Source: Nitrincola lacisaponensis (GTDB taxonomy: Bacteria; Pseudomonadota; Gammaproteobacteria; Pseudomonadales; Balneatricaceae). Taken from it: 64,000 nt of DNA. The stretch covers positions 434,001 through 498,000 of the forward strand of contig NZ_JMSZ01000032.1 of NCBI RefSeq assembly GCF_000691225.1, given 5' to 3'. This document shows positions 44,465-53,514 of this stretch, piece after piece. Positions within the stretch are counted from its first letter, which is position 1. Every line of letters begins with the position of its first letter. The notes below the pieces were generated by a model. That model made no database searches. It saw nothing but the letters and a program-made list of their open reading frames with translations, and had not been told where the DNA came from. Both the position numbers and the translations under genes were made by a program.

Positions 44465-46696
44465 TTAGCGGAAGTCTGCCAGGATAGTGTTCAAGGTTTT
44501 GCTTGGGCACATTACAGCAGATGCTTTCGCTGGATCCGGGTGGTAGTAACCACCGATATCCGCAGGCTTGCCCTGAACTTCGCTGAGTTCAGCCAAAATA
44601 GTGTCCTGATTGTCACTCAGGGCTTTGGCCAGAGGTGCAAAGCGAGCTTTCAAGTCAGCATCTTCATCCTGAGCGGCCAGCTCCTGTGCCCAGTACATGG
44701 CCAGGAAGAAATGGCTGCCACGGTTGTCCAGTTCACCGGTACGACGAGAAGGTGACTTGTTGTTTTCCAGCAGTGTTTCGGTTGCACGGTCCAGAGCCTG
44801 TCCCAGCACGCGTGCTTTGGGCAGATTTTCTTTCAGGCCCAGCTCGTCCAGAGACACAGCAATCGCAAGGAACTCACCCAGTGAATCCCAGCGCAGGTGG
44901 TTTTCCTGCAGAACCTGCTGTACGTGTTTCGGAGCGGAACCGCCCGCGCCCGTTTCGTACATGCCACCACCTGCCAGCATGGGCACGATAGACAGCATTT
45001 TCGCAGAGGTACCCAGTTCCATGATCGGGAAAAGGTCAGTCAGGTAATCACGCAAGACGTTACCGGTGACGGAAATGGTATCCTTGCCACGTACCAGACG
45101 CTCCATGGTGCGACGAATCGCCGGAATATAGGAGCTGACGCGAATATCCAGGCCTTCTGTATCATGATCCTGCAGATACAGCTCAACTTTCTTGCGCAAC
45201 TCAGCATCATGTGGACGCTCTTTGTCGAGCCAGAAGATGGCAGGTGTGTTCGACTGACGTGCACGAGTGACTGCCAGTTTGACCCAGTCGCGGATCGCCG
45301 CATCTTTGGTTTGGCAGGCTCGCCAGATGTCACCTTTTTCCACGTCATGCTGCATGATGACGCTGCCATCAGCCGCATTGACAATGCGCATAGTGCCATC
45401 GGTTTCCACTTCGAAAGTCTTGTCGTGAGAACCGTACTCTTCAGCCTTCATTGCCATCAGGCCGACGTTAGGCACAGTACCCATGGTAGTTGGATCAAAT
45501 GCACCTTCTGTTTTGCAGAAGTTGATCATTTCCTGGTAAATGCGCGCGTAGGTGCTTTCCGGCATTACTGCTTTAGTGTCTTTGGGCTTGCCATCCTGAC
45601 CCCACATCTGACCTGAGTTACGGATCATTGCCGGCATGGAAGCATCAACAATAACGTCACTTGGGATATGCAGGTTGGTAATGCCTTTAACTGAGTCAAC
45701 CATCGCCATTTCAGGGCGGTTGGCGTAACAGGCGTGGATATCTTCTTCGATCTCTTCCTGTTTGGAATGCGGCAGAGATTTGATTTTTTCATATACGCTG
45801 TTCAGACCGTTGTTCGGGTTAACGCCCAGCTCTTTGAACAGCTCACCGTGTTTTTCAAACAGATCTTTGTAATATACGGTGACTGCATGACCAAACACGA
45901 TCGGATGTGAAACCTTCATCATGGTGGCTTTGACGTGCAGAGACCACATAACGCCGCTTTCTTTGCAGTCGTTCAGTGTGTCTTCAAAGAATGCACGCAG
46001 TGCTTTGGCACTCATAAACATGCCGTCGAGCACTTCGCCTTTTTCCAGGTGCAGCTCTTTTTTGACCTTGACCTGGCCGCTCTTGTCGACAAACTCAATG
46101 CGCACATCGGTGTCTTCGGTCATGGTGGTGGACTGCTCGCTGGAGTAGAAATCACCGCCACGCATGTAGTCTGCATGAGAGCGGGAAGCCTTGCTCCAGG
46201 GGCCCATGGAGTGCGGGAACTTGCGGGCAAAGGCTTTTACAGCAGGGGGTGCGCGACGGTCAGAGTTACCCTGGCGCAGAACCGGGTTGACAGCACTGCC
46301 GAGAATTTTGCCATAGCGCTCACGAATCTCTTTCTCTTCGTCAGTTTTTGGGTCGTCCGGAAAGGCCGGGATGTCATAGCCCTGAGACTGGAGTTCAGTA
46401 ATACAGGCTTTCAACTGCGGAATGGAAGCACTGATATTCGGCAGCTTGATGATATTGGCTGAAGGATCTTTGGTCAGCTCACCCAGCTCAGCGAGGGTGT
46501 CAGTGACACGTTGTTCTTCAGAAAGTTTTTCAGGGAACGCGGCCAGTACACGAGCAGCAACAGATATATCGCTGGTTTCAACACTGATTTCAGCAGCGGC
46601 AGTAAAGGTTCTGATAATCGGCAGGAGGGAACAGGTTGCCAGTGCGGGTGCTTCATCAGTGAGCGTATAGATAATTTTCGGACTTTTTTCTGTCAT
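44465..46696 (-). CDS. icd: isocitrate dehydrogenase, NADP-dependent, monomeric
   Basis: A TCA cycle enzyme that decarboxylates isocitrate to 2-oxoglutarate with NADP. At 743 residues it is the large single-chain type (IDH-II), not related in length to the dimeric E. coli enzyme. Typical stretches are [14 protein letters not shown] at the N-terminus, [19 protein letters not shown], the [15 protein letters not shown] substrate region, and [12 protein letters not shown] 46696 follows GGGGA with about six bases of spacing; the in-frame start at 46708 does not. Confidence 0.96.
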   Translation of the reverse strand: MTEKSPKIIYTLTDEAPALATCSLLPIIRTFTAAAEISVETSDISVAARVLAAFPEKLSEEQRVTDTLAELGELTKDPSANIIKLPNISASIPQLKACITELQSQGYDIPAFPDDPKTDEEKEIRERYGKILGSAVNPVLRQGNSDRRAPPAVKAFARKFPHSMGPWSKASRSHADYMRGGDFYSSEQSTTMTEDTDVRIEFVDKSGQVKVKKELHLEKGEVLDGMFMSAKALRAFFEDTLNDCKESGVMWSLHVKATMMKVSHPIVFGHAVTVYYKDLFEKHGELFKELGVNPNNGLNSVYEKIKSLPHSKQEEIEEDIHACYANRPEMAMVDSVKGITNLHIPSDVIVDASMPAMIRNSGQMWGQDGKPKDTKAVMPESTYARIYQEMINFCKTEGAFDPTTMGTVPNVGLMAMKAEEYGSHDKTFEVETDGTMRIVNAADGSVIMQHDVEKGDIWRACQTKDAAIRDWVKLAVTRARQSNTPAIFWLDKERPHDAELRKKVELYLQDHDTEGLDIRVSSYIPAIRRTMERLVRGKDTISVTGNVLRDYLTDLFPIMELGTSAKMLSIVPMLAGGGMYETGAGGSAPKHVQQVLQENHLRWDSLGEFLAIAVSLDELGLKENLPKARVLGQALDRATETLLENNKSPSRRTGELDNRGSHFFLAMYWAQELAAQDEDADLKARFAPLAKALSDNQDTILAELSEVQGKPADIGGYYHPDPAKASAVMCPSKTLNTILADFR

Positions 46697-46840
46697 TTTA
46701 TTCCCCAAATTGCATGGATGAATCGCTTCTGACGCCTGTCTGAAGCGCCGGATTCGCTTTATTAGGTGTTGATTCTATTATTCTGGTAAAAAAACTACAC
46801 TGGTATTGTATCCAATTGCGGCATTTTTTTACATGCCGGT

Positions 46841-46869
46841 TTGTTAGACAATGGGATAACAGCTATTAA
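46841..46869 (+). promoter_or_regulatory. promoter of the HD-GYP gene
   Basis: TTGTTA (46841-46846), a 17-base spacer and TATTAA (46864-46869). It lies about 30 bases before the ATG at 46902. Confidence 0.5.
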
Positions 46870-46901
46870 TAGAGTATAGGCTTGAATAGAGCGATATCCC
46901 T

Positions 46902-48557
46902 ATGACTGACAAACATTCAAGATTCCAAGGTAGCGAACAGCCGTCCATGGAGCAGCGTATCCGTCGACTTAACGAGATAGGCATTGCGCTGTCCGCTGAG
47001 CGCAATCAGTCTCGGCTGTTAGAGAAAATTCTGTCCAGTGCGCGGGAGCTGACAGCTGCTGATGCAGGGACATTGTATTTGCTGGATGCGGATACACAAC
47101 TGCTGAGGTTTGCACTGGTCCAGAATGATCAGCTGGGCATCTATCTGGGTGGTCCAGGCCAGCCGGGAGTAGAGCTGTTTCAACCCATCCCGATGTCTGT
47201 TGCAGGTGATGAGACACGGGAGCCTCTGGTAGTAGTCTGGTCGGTGTTGAATAAACAGACAGTCAGAATACGTGATGCATACGATCCGACTGAGTTTGAT
47301 TTCAGTGGCACGCGTGCTTTTGATGCTCAGAGCGGATATCGTTCGCACTCTTTTTTAACGGTGCCGCTGATCAATCATGAGGGAGAGGTATTTGCTGCAC
47401 TTCAGTTGATCAATAAGCGTGCAGATGCTGATCAGATACAGCCTTTCAGTGATACTGATCAGGAGCTGGCTGAGTCCCTTGCGTCCCAGGCAGCAGTTGC
47501 CCTGACCAATCAGCGCCTGATTGATGAGATGAAGGGGCTCTTCGACAGCTTTACCCGTGTTCTGGCGACGGCGATTGATAAAAAATCACCGCATACCGGT
47601 AATCATTGTCGTCGGGTACCCGATGCGACATTATTTCTGGCTGAGGCCGTCTCTGCGTCGGATCACCCGGCGGTCAGGGATTTTGTTATGACGGAAGCCG
47701 ACTTTTATGAGCTGCGAACAGCCGCCTGGCTGCATGACTGTGGCAAGGTTGTTACACCACATCATGTTATGGAAAAGTCACGCAAGCTGGAAACAGTCTT
47801 TGACCGGATTGAACTGGTTGCAGCCCGTGTTGAAATACTTCTGCGTGATCTGGAAATCCAGGCACTCAGGCAGCAGCTTGAGGGCGGGCAGCAACACACG
47901 TTGCAGCTGAATGCGCAACGGGAGCAGTTGATTGATGATCTGACTTTTTTACGTCGCACAAACGTGGGTGCCGAGTTTGTCACCGATGATGACCTGCAGC
48001 GTATTGCCAGCATCGCCGAGTATCGCTGGATTGATGCTGCGGGTATTGAGCAGGGCTTGCTGACCGAGGATGAACTGAAAAATTTGTCAGTGCGTCGCGG
48101 TACATTGAATGCTGAAGAACGCCAGATTATGAATGACCATATGGTCGCCACACTGGAGATGCTTGAACAACTGCCTTTTCCGCGTCACCTGCGTCGGGTT
48201 CCGGAGTATGCCGGTTGCCATCATGAGCGCATGGATGGCAAGGGTTACCCTCGAGGCCTGAGGCGCGAACAAATGTCGATACCGGCGCGGATTATGGGAA
48301 TTGCGGATGTATTTGAGGCTTTAACAGCCAAGGAGCGTCCGTACAAGGAGCCGATGAAGCTGTCACAGGCACTGGCAATTATGGGGCGTATGGCTGAAGA
48401 GGGGCATCTGGATCCTGATTTGTTTGCGGTGTTTGTAGACGAAAGGGTTTATGAGCGTTATGCAGCCATTCATCTGGCGCCTGAACAGATTGATCTGCCT
48501 GATCTTGCGCATCTGAATGGATTGAAGTCAGTGGTAAAAAAGGATGCAGCAGAATGA
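46902..48557 (+). CDS. GAF / HD-GYP c-di-GMP phosphodiesterase
   Basis: A cytosolic protein of 551 residues. A GAF domain (about 25-200, LTAADAGTLYLLDADTQLLRFALVQND) precedes an HD-GYP domain with HTGNH, LHDCGKVVTP, the GYP signature HHERMDGKGYPRGL and ADVFEALTAKERPYK; these supply the metal ligands for c-di-GMP hydrolysis. Unusually, about 105 residues of mostly charged helix (LLRDLEIQALRQQLEGGQQH to EDELKNLSVRRG) are inserted between the HD and GYP parts. The TGA overlaps the next gene's ATG (ATGA), which couples it to a class II cyclic nucleotide phosphodiesterase. Confidence 0.9.
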   Translation: MTDKHSRFQGSEQPSMEQRIRRLNEIGIALSAERNQSRLLEKILSSARELTAADAGTLYLLDADTQLLRFALVQNDQLGIYLGGPGQPGVELFQPIPMSVAGDETREPLVVVWSVLNKQTVRIRDAYDPTEFDFSGTRAFDAQSGYRSHSFLTVPLINHEGEVFAALQLINKRADADQIQPFSDTDQELAESLASQAAVALTNQRLIDEMKGLFDSFTRVLATAIDKKSPHTGNHCRRVPDATLFLAEAVSASDHPAVRDFVMTEADFYELRTAAWLHDCGKVVTPHHVMEKSRKLETVFDRIELVAARVEILLRDLEIQALRQQLEGGQQHTLQLNAQREQLIDDLTFLRRTNVGAEFVTDDDLQRIASIAEYRWIDAAGIEQGLLTEDELKNLSVRRGTLNAEERQIMNDHMVATLEMLEQLPFPRHLRRVPEYAGCHHERMDGKGYPRGLRREQMSIPARIMGIADVFEALTAKERPYKEPMKLSQALAIMGRMAEEGHLDPDLFAVFVDERVYERYAAIHLAPEQIDLPDLAHLNGLKSVVKKDAAE

Positions 48558-49324
48558 AGGTCGAAGTGCTGGGATGCAGTGGGGGCATGGGGGCGGGGGA
48601 ATATACTACCTGTGTCCGCATCAATGATCAGTTGCTGATTGATGCAGGGAGTGGTCTGGGCACTCTGTCCCAGAGTGAGATGCTGAAGATTCAACAGGTG
48701 TATCTGACACATGCGCATCTCGATCATGTCTGTTTTCTGCCTTTGTTACTGGACAACCTGTTTGAACAATTACACTCGCCACTTCAGGTCTGTGCTCTGC
48801 CTGAAGTGATTGCAGTGTTGAAAACGCACCTGTTCAACTGGTCAATCTGGCCTGACTTTACCACTCTGCCAAATACGCAATCACCGGTTTTGGAGTTTGT
48901 GCCGGTTGATCGGGCGTATGCTGTGGTAGCGGGTGTGAAGCAGGTCAGCCCGATCAAGGCGCATCATGTGGTGCCTGCTTGTGGTTACCGGATTGAGTCG
49001 GACGAGGGTAAGGTGTTCTGTTTCAGTGGTGATACCAGCTTTGATCCGCAGGTTGTGGATGCCTATGACCAATTGGGGAGCATTGACTGCCTGATGTTGG
49101 AATGCGCCTTTCCTGACCGGCTTCAACATATTGCAGATCAGAGTCGGCATTTGACGCCGCACAGTCTGGCTGGTTTTATTCGAAGCTTAAAAAAGCCACC
49201 CGGAGCACTTTGGATTACACACCTGAAGCCTGCTTTTCGTGATGAAATTCAGGCGCAGTTGACGCAGTGTAAATTGCCAGTAGATTTAAAATTTCTGAGC
49301 TCTGGTGATACGTTTATCCTTTAA
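48554..49324 (+). CDS. cpdP: class II cyclic nucleotide phosphodiesterase-like MBL protein
   Basis: A 256-residue metallo-beta-lactamase-fold enzyme of the PDEase II family (as Vibrio cpdP), expected to hydrolyse cAMP or cGMP. The metal-binding motif is THAHLDHV, with GCSGGMGAGEYTTC at the head, FSGDTSFDP and WITHLKPAF supplying further ligands. It has no signal peptide, so it is probably cytosolic, unlike the exported Vibrio enzyme. It is coupled to the HD-GYP gene and its last 39 bases overlap the 3' end of the convergent DUF3095 gene. Confidence 0.85.
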   Translation: MKVEVLGCSGGMGAGEYTTCVRINDQLLIDAGSGLGTLSQSEMLKIQQVYLTHAHLDHVCFLPLLLDNLFEQLHSPLQVCALPEVIAVLKTHLFNWSIWPDFTTLPNTQSPVLEFVPVDRAYAVVAGVKQVSPIKAHHVVPACGYRIESDEGKVFCFSGDTSFDPQVVDAYDQLGSIDCLMLECAFPDRLQHIADQSRHLTPHSLAGFIRSLKKPPGALWITHLKPAFRDEIQAQLTQCKLPVDLKFLSSGDTFIL

Positions 49325-50440
49325 CATCACCGATGCGCGCCAGAAACCCAGGCCTTCACCATCGATAAAGTGTACGTGGTCATCGGCCTGGAAGTCGCCT
49401 ACCAGGCAGGTGAGCGTTGCAGCATCACTGCGTGCAACACCATAGAGGATAGCACCCCGCAGTTCAGCCGCTTCAAGCGCTTGTTCAACAGCGGTTGCTT
49501 CAGCGGCAGTCAAGTCCAGTACCATGCGTGCACCGCCAGCCTGTTTACGATAGTCACTTTTTCGTGACAGCGAGTTCAGATATCGGTGGGCATCGACCTT
49601 GCCAAGTTTTCCTCCCATGCGCCAGGCCAGCCATAAAATAAAGGATTCCATATAGGCTTTGAATACCCGGGTGAGAGAGGGTGTTGAAGCCGGTGTCTTG
49701 AGTTCCCGACGAACAGCTGTCCAGGACGGGATAGCGGGTGGGCGAAGTGAGTTCAAGTTGCTTAACGGAGAGGCTTTATTATCAGCAATCAGGCTCAGCA
49801 ATGTGCGTACTGTTTGTTCCAGTGCTTCAATGCCTGGATTTCCGAGTTCAACAGGATCAATGATCAGGGATAACACCAGACCACGATGGCTTTTGACCGG
49901 TTGCCAGCGGCAGGATAGATCTTCAAGGCCGGGAAGCTCTCCCTCAAATGCTTCTATTTGCCAGATGGATTGCTGCTTCACCCAGTCATCGGCGGCCTGA
50001 ATACCGTCGCCTAAAAATACACCGAAGGCATTAAGATCATCCAGTATCTGTAAGCTGGCATAGCAGGGCAGTCCTGCCTGGTGCAGTGCGGATACAGGTA
50101 CCATGCCGATGCGAAGCGGGATTTGAAATTGGGTTCCTGACCAGTGCGCCAGTGCTGCCAGGCGTGTACGTGCGAGTTCGTGACGGTCTGCGGGGATGGC
50201 TGCGATCACACCATCACCGCCAAATTGCACAGCTGCAGGCTCACCCTTGGACTCCAGTAGTTGCTGAAGCACGGCTACACAGGCGGCAGCCACAAAATTT
50301 ACATCCTTGTCACGACCCTGTCTGGCGAGCTGGGTGCTGGATGCAACATCGGCAATCGCGATATACCAGTCATCAGGTAGTGCCTGATAATGATTCAGAT
50401 CAAACGCCTGTGCATCGAAATCGAATATTCTTCCCAGCAT
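49286..50440 (-). CDS. DUF3095 protein with class III cyclase-like domain
   Basis: A 384-residue protein. The N-terminal half resembles the catalytic core of class III nucleotidyl cyclases: YIAIADVASSTQLARQGRDKDVN, in which the aspartate sits where the first metal ligand is found, and VQFGGDGVIAAIP with the second aspartate. The remainder matches what I know as DUF3095 and has no assigned function. Cyclase activity is inferred, not known. I chose ATG 50440: a consensus -10 (50476-50471) lies inside the longer GTG frame that starts at 50485. Its 3' end overlaps the cyclic nucleotide phosphodiesterase gene. Confidence 0.78.
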   Translation of the reverse strand: MLGRIFDFDAQAFDLNHYQALPDDWYIAIADVASSTQLARQGRDKDVNFVAAACVAVLQQLLESKGEPAAVQFGGDGVIAAIPADRHELARTRLAALAHWSGTQFQIPLRIGMVPVSALHQAGLPCYASLQILDDLNAFGVFLGDGIQAADDWVKQQSIWQIEAFEGELPGLEDLSCRWQPVKSHRGLVLSLIIDPVELGNPGIEALEQTVRTLLSLIADNKASPLSNLNSLRPPAIPSWTAVRRELKTPASTPSLTRVFKAYMESFILWLAWRMGGKLGKVDAHRYLNSLSRKSDYRKQAGGARMVLDLTAAEATAVEQALEAAELRGAILYGVARSDAATLTCLVGDFQADDHVHFIDGEGLGFWRASVMLKDKRITRAQKF

Positions 50441-50470
50441 ATATGGCCTGTCGGGTAGTGTGAGTGCTTT

Positions 50471-50498
50471 ATTATAGTGTTGCACTGAGTGGCAGCAA
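50471..50498 (-). promoter_or_regulatory. promoter of the DUF3095 gene
   Basis: Reading leftward: TTGCTG (50498-50493), a 16-base spacer and a perfect TATAAT (50476-50471). Transcription would start near 50464, which leaves a 24-base leader before ATG 50440 and excludes the upstream GTG start. Confidence 0.65.
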
Positions 50499-50575
50499 TG
50501 ATCTTTGCAATATATACCTTGAATCTAATTAAAAATCAGTTGCATTTATGCGGGGGCTATTTTAGTATTTTTAAC

Positions 50576-50617
50576 AAGATTGATTCTCAATGTTGATCAG
50601 ATTCCAATCCTTATAAT
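50576..50617 (+). promoter_or_regulatory. Fur box and promoter of fbpABC
   Basis: ATTGATTCTCAAT (50579-50591) matches the core AATGATTCTCATT of the Fur consensus at 11 of 13 positions and is itself palindromic. A perfect TATAAT follows at 50612-50617, so Fur bound with iron would cover the -35 region (about 50589-50594). This fits an iron uptake operon. Confidence 0.65.
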
Positions 50618-50642
50618 CAGTCCGCATATGGAGTGAGATGCA

Positions 50643-51686
50643 ATGCCCATGAAAAAAATATTTAAACGCTCTGCCAAGGTTGCTCTGACAGCCTCCATTG
50701 CAGCTGCCAGTTTGTTTTCTGTAGCCGCCAGCGCCAGTGAAGTGAATGTGTATACGGACCGTCAGGAGTTCTTGATCGCGCCTCTGCTTGAAGCTTACAC
50801 AGAAGCTACTGGAACCAAGGTGAATGTTGTATATGCCAGTGGTGGTATGGAAGAGCGTATCAAGGCAGAAGGTCGCAACAGTCCTGTTGACGTCGTGTTG
50901 ACTGTGGACGTAGGGCGTTTGGTGGATATGGTTAATGAAGGGCTGACTCAGTCGGTTACCAGTCCTGCTCTTGAGGCTAACATTCCTGCAGAGTTTAGAG
51001 CAGAAGATGGTTCCTGGTATGGTCTGACCTTCCGTGCGCGCCCAGTATATGCTTCAAAAGAGCGTGTTGATCCTTCTGAAATTAATAGTTACCTGGACCT
51101 GGCTGATCCTAAATGGAAGGGCCGTATCTGTACCCGTCCAGGAGATCACGACTATAATCTCGGCTTGCTGGCTGCGATGATTTACCATCATGGTGAAGAG
51201 ACTGCCCGCGAGTGGATTGAGGGAGTCAAGTCTAACCTGGCACGTGCACCTCAGGGTAATGACCGTGGTCAGGTAAAAAATATCTATGATGGTCTGTGTG
51301 ATCTGGCAATTGTAAACACCTATTACATGGGTGCGATGCTGGCCAGTGACGAACAGCGCCCTTGGGCTGAATCAGTAAATCTGTTGTTCGTTGATCAGGA
51401 TACTGTCGGTACACATATCAATATGTCCGGTGCTGTTGTTGCACGCCATTCACCTAATCTGGACCAGGCCATTGAGCTGCTGGAGTTCCTCTCAGACGAC
51501 GTGGCGCAGCAGATGTATGCAGCCGGTAATACTGAATACCCGGTCAAAGAGGGTGTAGAGCGTTCAGACATTGTCAAAATGTGGGGCGAGCCAAAATTTG
51601 ATGCTGAATCTCCGGGTGCGATTGCTGAGTACAAAGGATTGGCGCTTAGAATCATGAACGAAATAGACTACAATGCCGGGCCTTGA
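50643..51686 (+). CDS. fbpA: ferric iron ABC transporter, periplasmic binding protein
   Basis: A receptor for Fe3+ of 347 residues. The signal peptide ends near AASAS; the mature protein starts EVNVYTDRQEFL, the FbpA/FutA opening, and contains the paired tyrosines of the iron site in NTYYMGAML. CTRPGDHDYNLGL and VGTHINMSGAVV are further family stretches. ATG 50643 or 50649 both follow GGAGTGAG. A strong terminator-like hairpin lies between it and the permease gene, which should give a high receptor-to-permease ratio. Confidence 0.93.
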   Translation: MPMKKIFKRSAKVALTASIAAASLFSVAASASEVNVYTDRQEFLIAPLLEAYTEATGTKVNVVYASGGMEERIKAEGRNSPVDVVLTVDVGRLVDMVNEGLTQSVTSPALEANIPAEFRAEDGSWYGLTFRARPVYASKERVDPSEINSYLDLADPKWKGRICTRPGDHDYNLGLLAAMIYHHGEETAREWIEGVKSNLARAPQGNDRGQVKNIYDGLCDLAIVNTYYMGAMLASDEQRPWAESVNLLFVDQDTVGTHINMSGAVVARHSPNLDQAIELLEFLSDDVAQQMYAAGNTEYPVKEGVERSDIVKMWGEPKFDAESPGAIAEYKGLALRIMNEIDYNAGP

Positions 51687-51720
51687 TTGGCGAGCTCTGG
51701 AATAAAGTCTAAATCCCTGA

Positions 51721-51757
51721 CTGGAGGTGTCATCGACACCTCCGGTTTTATTTTTTT
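51721..51757 (+). terminator. intra-operon terminator between fbpA and fbpB
   Basis: A 9-bp perfect stem (GGAGGTGTC / GACACCTCC), extended by C-G and T-G pairs, has a 3-base loop and is followed by TTTTATTTTTTT. By sequence it is a full Rho-independent terminator. The fbpB ATG is 65 bases further on, so the permease and ATPase are probably expressed by read-through. Confidence 0.85.
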
Positions 51758-51822
51758 ATCTATCTCTGTCTGTGTGGCAAACAGCGAATGAGCTTGAGGG
51801 CGAGTGGAAATCACAGAAGTTT

Positions 51823-53514
51823 ATGAGTAGTTATTCTTCCCTGGCATCCGGTATGTTCAAACGCTGGCGGGTGCGTCTCAATTTTGATTTCTGGACTCTT
51901 GGTAGCCTGCTGATTGCGGCTATCGTTCTTCTGCCTGTTTTTGCTGTAATTGTCCTGGCGATGTTCCCAACAGAGAACATCTGGCCGCATTTGATGGATA
52001 CCGTTCTCCCTGGCTATATCCGTACCACGCTCTGGTTAATGCTGGGTGTCTGTGTTGGCACCTTTATTATCGGAACAGGGACCGCCTGGCTGGTAAGTAT
52101 GTGCCGCTTTCCTGGGCGAGGCGTGTTTGAATGGGCGTTGTTGATCCCATTGGCAATGCCCGCGTATGTAGTTGCTTATGTGTATACGGATCTGCTGGAG
52201 TTTTCCGGTCCGCTCCAATCTATGCTTCGGGACACATTTGGTTGGCGCACGCCCCGGGATTACTGGTTTCCGGATATCCGCTCCCTGGGTGGGGCGATTA
52301 CCATGATGGTGCTGGTGCTCTATCCCTATGTGTATTTACTGTCCCGTGCTGCGTTTATGGAGCAATCGGTCACCATGCTGGAAGCCAGCCGTACACTCGG
52401 ATGTTCGCCCTGGCAAAGTTTTGTGCGTGTCGGTCTGCCTATTGCCAGACCCTCAATTGTTGTCGGTGTCATCCTGGCGTTGATGGAGGCGCTGAACGAC
52501 TTTGGTACAGTCGACTATTTCGCAGTGCGTACGCTGACTGCCGGAATTTTTAATGTCTGGCTGCATATGCGCAACCTGGGTGGTGGTGCCCAGATTGCAG
52601 TGGTGCTGCTCATTTTTATCGTGGTGCTGATTCTGATCGAGCGTATGGCCAGACGCAAGAAACGCTATCATACGAGCACACGCAGTACGCCACCCGTCAG
52701 AATTCAGCTGAAAGGCTGGAAAGCGTGGGGAGCCGTTATTGCCTGCAGTTTGCCAATTCTGTTTGGCATTGTTATTCCGGGTGGTCAGTTGGTGATCTAT
52801 TCGTTAAGCCACTATGAAGCCTCCTGGGCGGCGGGTTTTCCCATCTATGCACGTAACAGCCTGATGCTTTCAGCGATTGCAGCGGCTATCGCCGTGGCCT
52901 TGGGGCTATTTCTGGCATATGCTGGTCGTTTGGGCAGAGGGCCGCTGCTGACGGGTTGCCTGCGTATGGTATCGCTGGGTTATGCTGTACCGGGTGCGGT
53001 TCTGGCGGTTGGGATACTGTTTCCATTCGGCTATTTTGACAATTTTGTCGATGGTTTGATGCGAGAATATTTTGGTATCTCGACCGGCTTGTTGCTTTCC
53101 GGTACGGTCTTTATTCTGATTTATGCCTATGTGGCGCGCTTCCTGGCTTTGTCTTATGGCACCATGGAAGCTGGTTTGACACGTATCCGGCCCAATCTGG
53201 ATGGCGCTGCCCGAACGCTGGGTCGAACCCCTTCCGGGGTGCTCCGTGATGTCCATGTGCCGATATTGCGTGGTAGTTTGGGTACAGCTGCCATTCTGGT
53301 GTTCGTGGATACCATGAAAGAGCTTCCTGCAACACTGGTGTTGCGGCCATTTAACTTCGACACGCTGGCAACACATGTGTATCAGTATGCCAAAGATGAG
53401 CAGATTGAACTGGCTGCGCTGGGTTCCCTGAGTATCGTGCTGGTTGGCCTGATCCCGACATTGTTGCTGTCTTACACCATTTCTCAAAGTCGTTCCGGAG
53501 GAAATACCCCATGA
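51823..53514 (+). CDS. fbpB: ferric iron ABC transporter, permease
   Basis: A fused double permease of 563 residues with about 12 spans. The two EAA loops that dock the ATPase are EASRTLGCSPWQSFVRVGLP and GAARTLGRTPSGVLRDVHVP. ATG 51823 (MSSYSSLASGM) was chosen because it gives the usual length; the open frame from 51727 would begin inside the terminator hairpin. The TGA overlaps the fbpC ATG. Confidence 0.92.
   Translation: MSSYSSLASGMFKRWRVRLNFDFWTLGSLLIAAIVLLPVFAVIVLAMFPTENIWPHLMDTVLPGYIRTTLWLMLGVCVGTFIIGTGTAWLVSMCRFPGRGVFEWALLIPLAMPAYVVAYVYTDLLEFSGPLQSMLRDTFGWRTPRDYWFPDIRSLGGAITMMVLVLYPYVYLLSRAAFMEQSVTMLEASRTLGCSPWQSFVRVGLPIARPSIVVGVILALMEALNDFGTVDYFAVRTLTAGIFNVWLHMRNLGGGAQIAVVLLIFIVVLILIERMARRKKRYHTSTRSTPPVRIQLKGWKAWGAVIACSLPILFGIVIPGGQLVIYSLSHYEASWAAGFPIYARNSLMLSAIAAAIAVALGLFLAYAGRLGRGPLLTGCLRMVSLGYAVPGAVLAVGILFPFGYFDNFVDGLMREYFGISTGLLLSGTVFILIYAYVARFLALSYGTMEAGLTRIRPNLDGAARTLGRTPSGVLRDVHVPILRGSLGTAAILVFVDTMKELPATLVLRPFNFDTLATHVYQYAKDEQIELAALGSLSIVLVGLIPTLLLSYTISQSRSGGNTP

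Noticed and set aside
44897-45616. 239-codon open frame opposite icd
   Set aside because: Shadow of a highly conserved enzyme gene; no start signal and no recognisable domain.
52906-53487. 193-codon open frame opposite fbpB
   Set aside because: Gln/His/Arg-rich translation of the complement of membrane-span codons; not a real protein.
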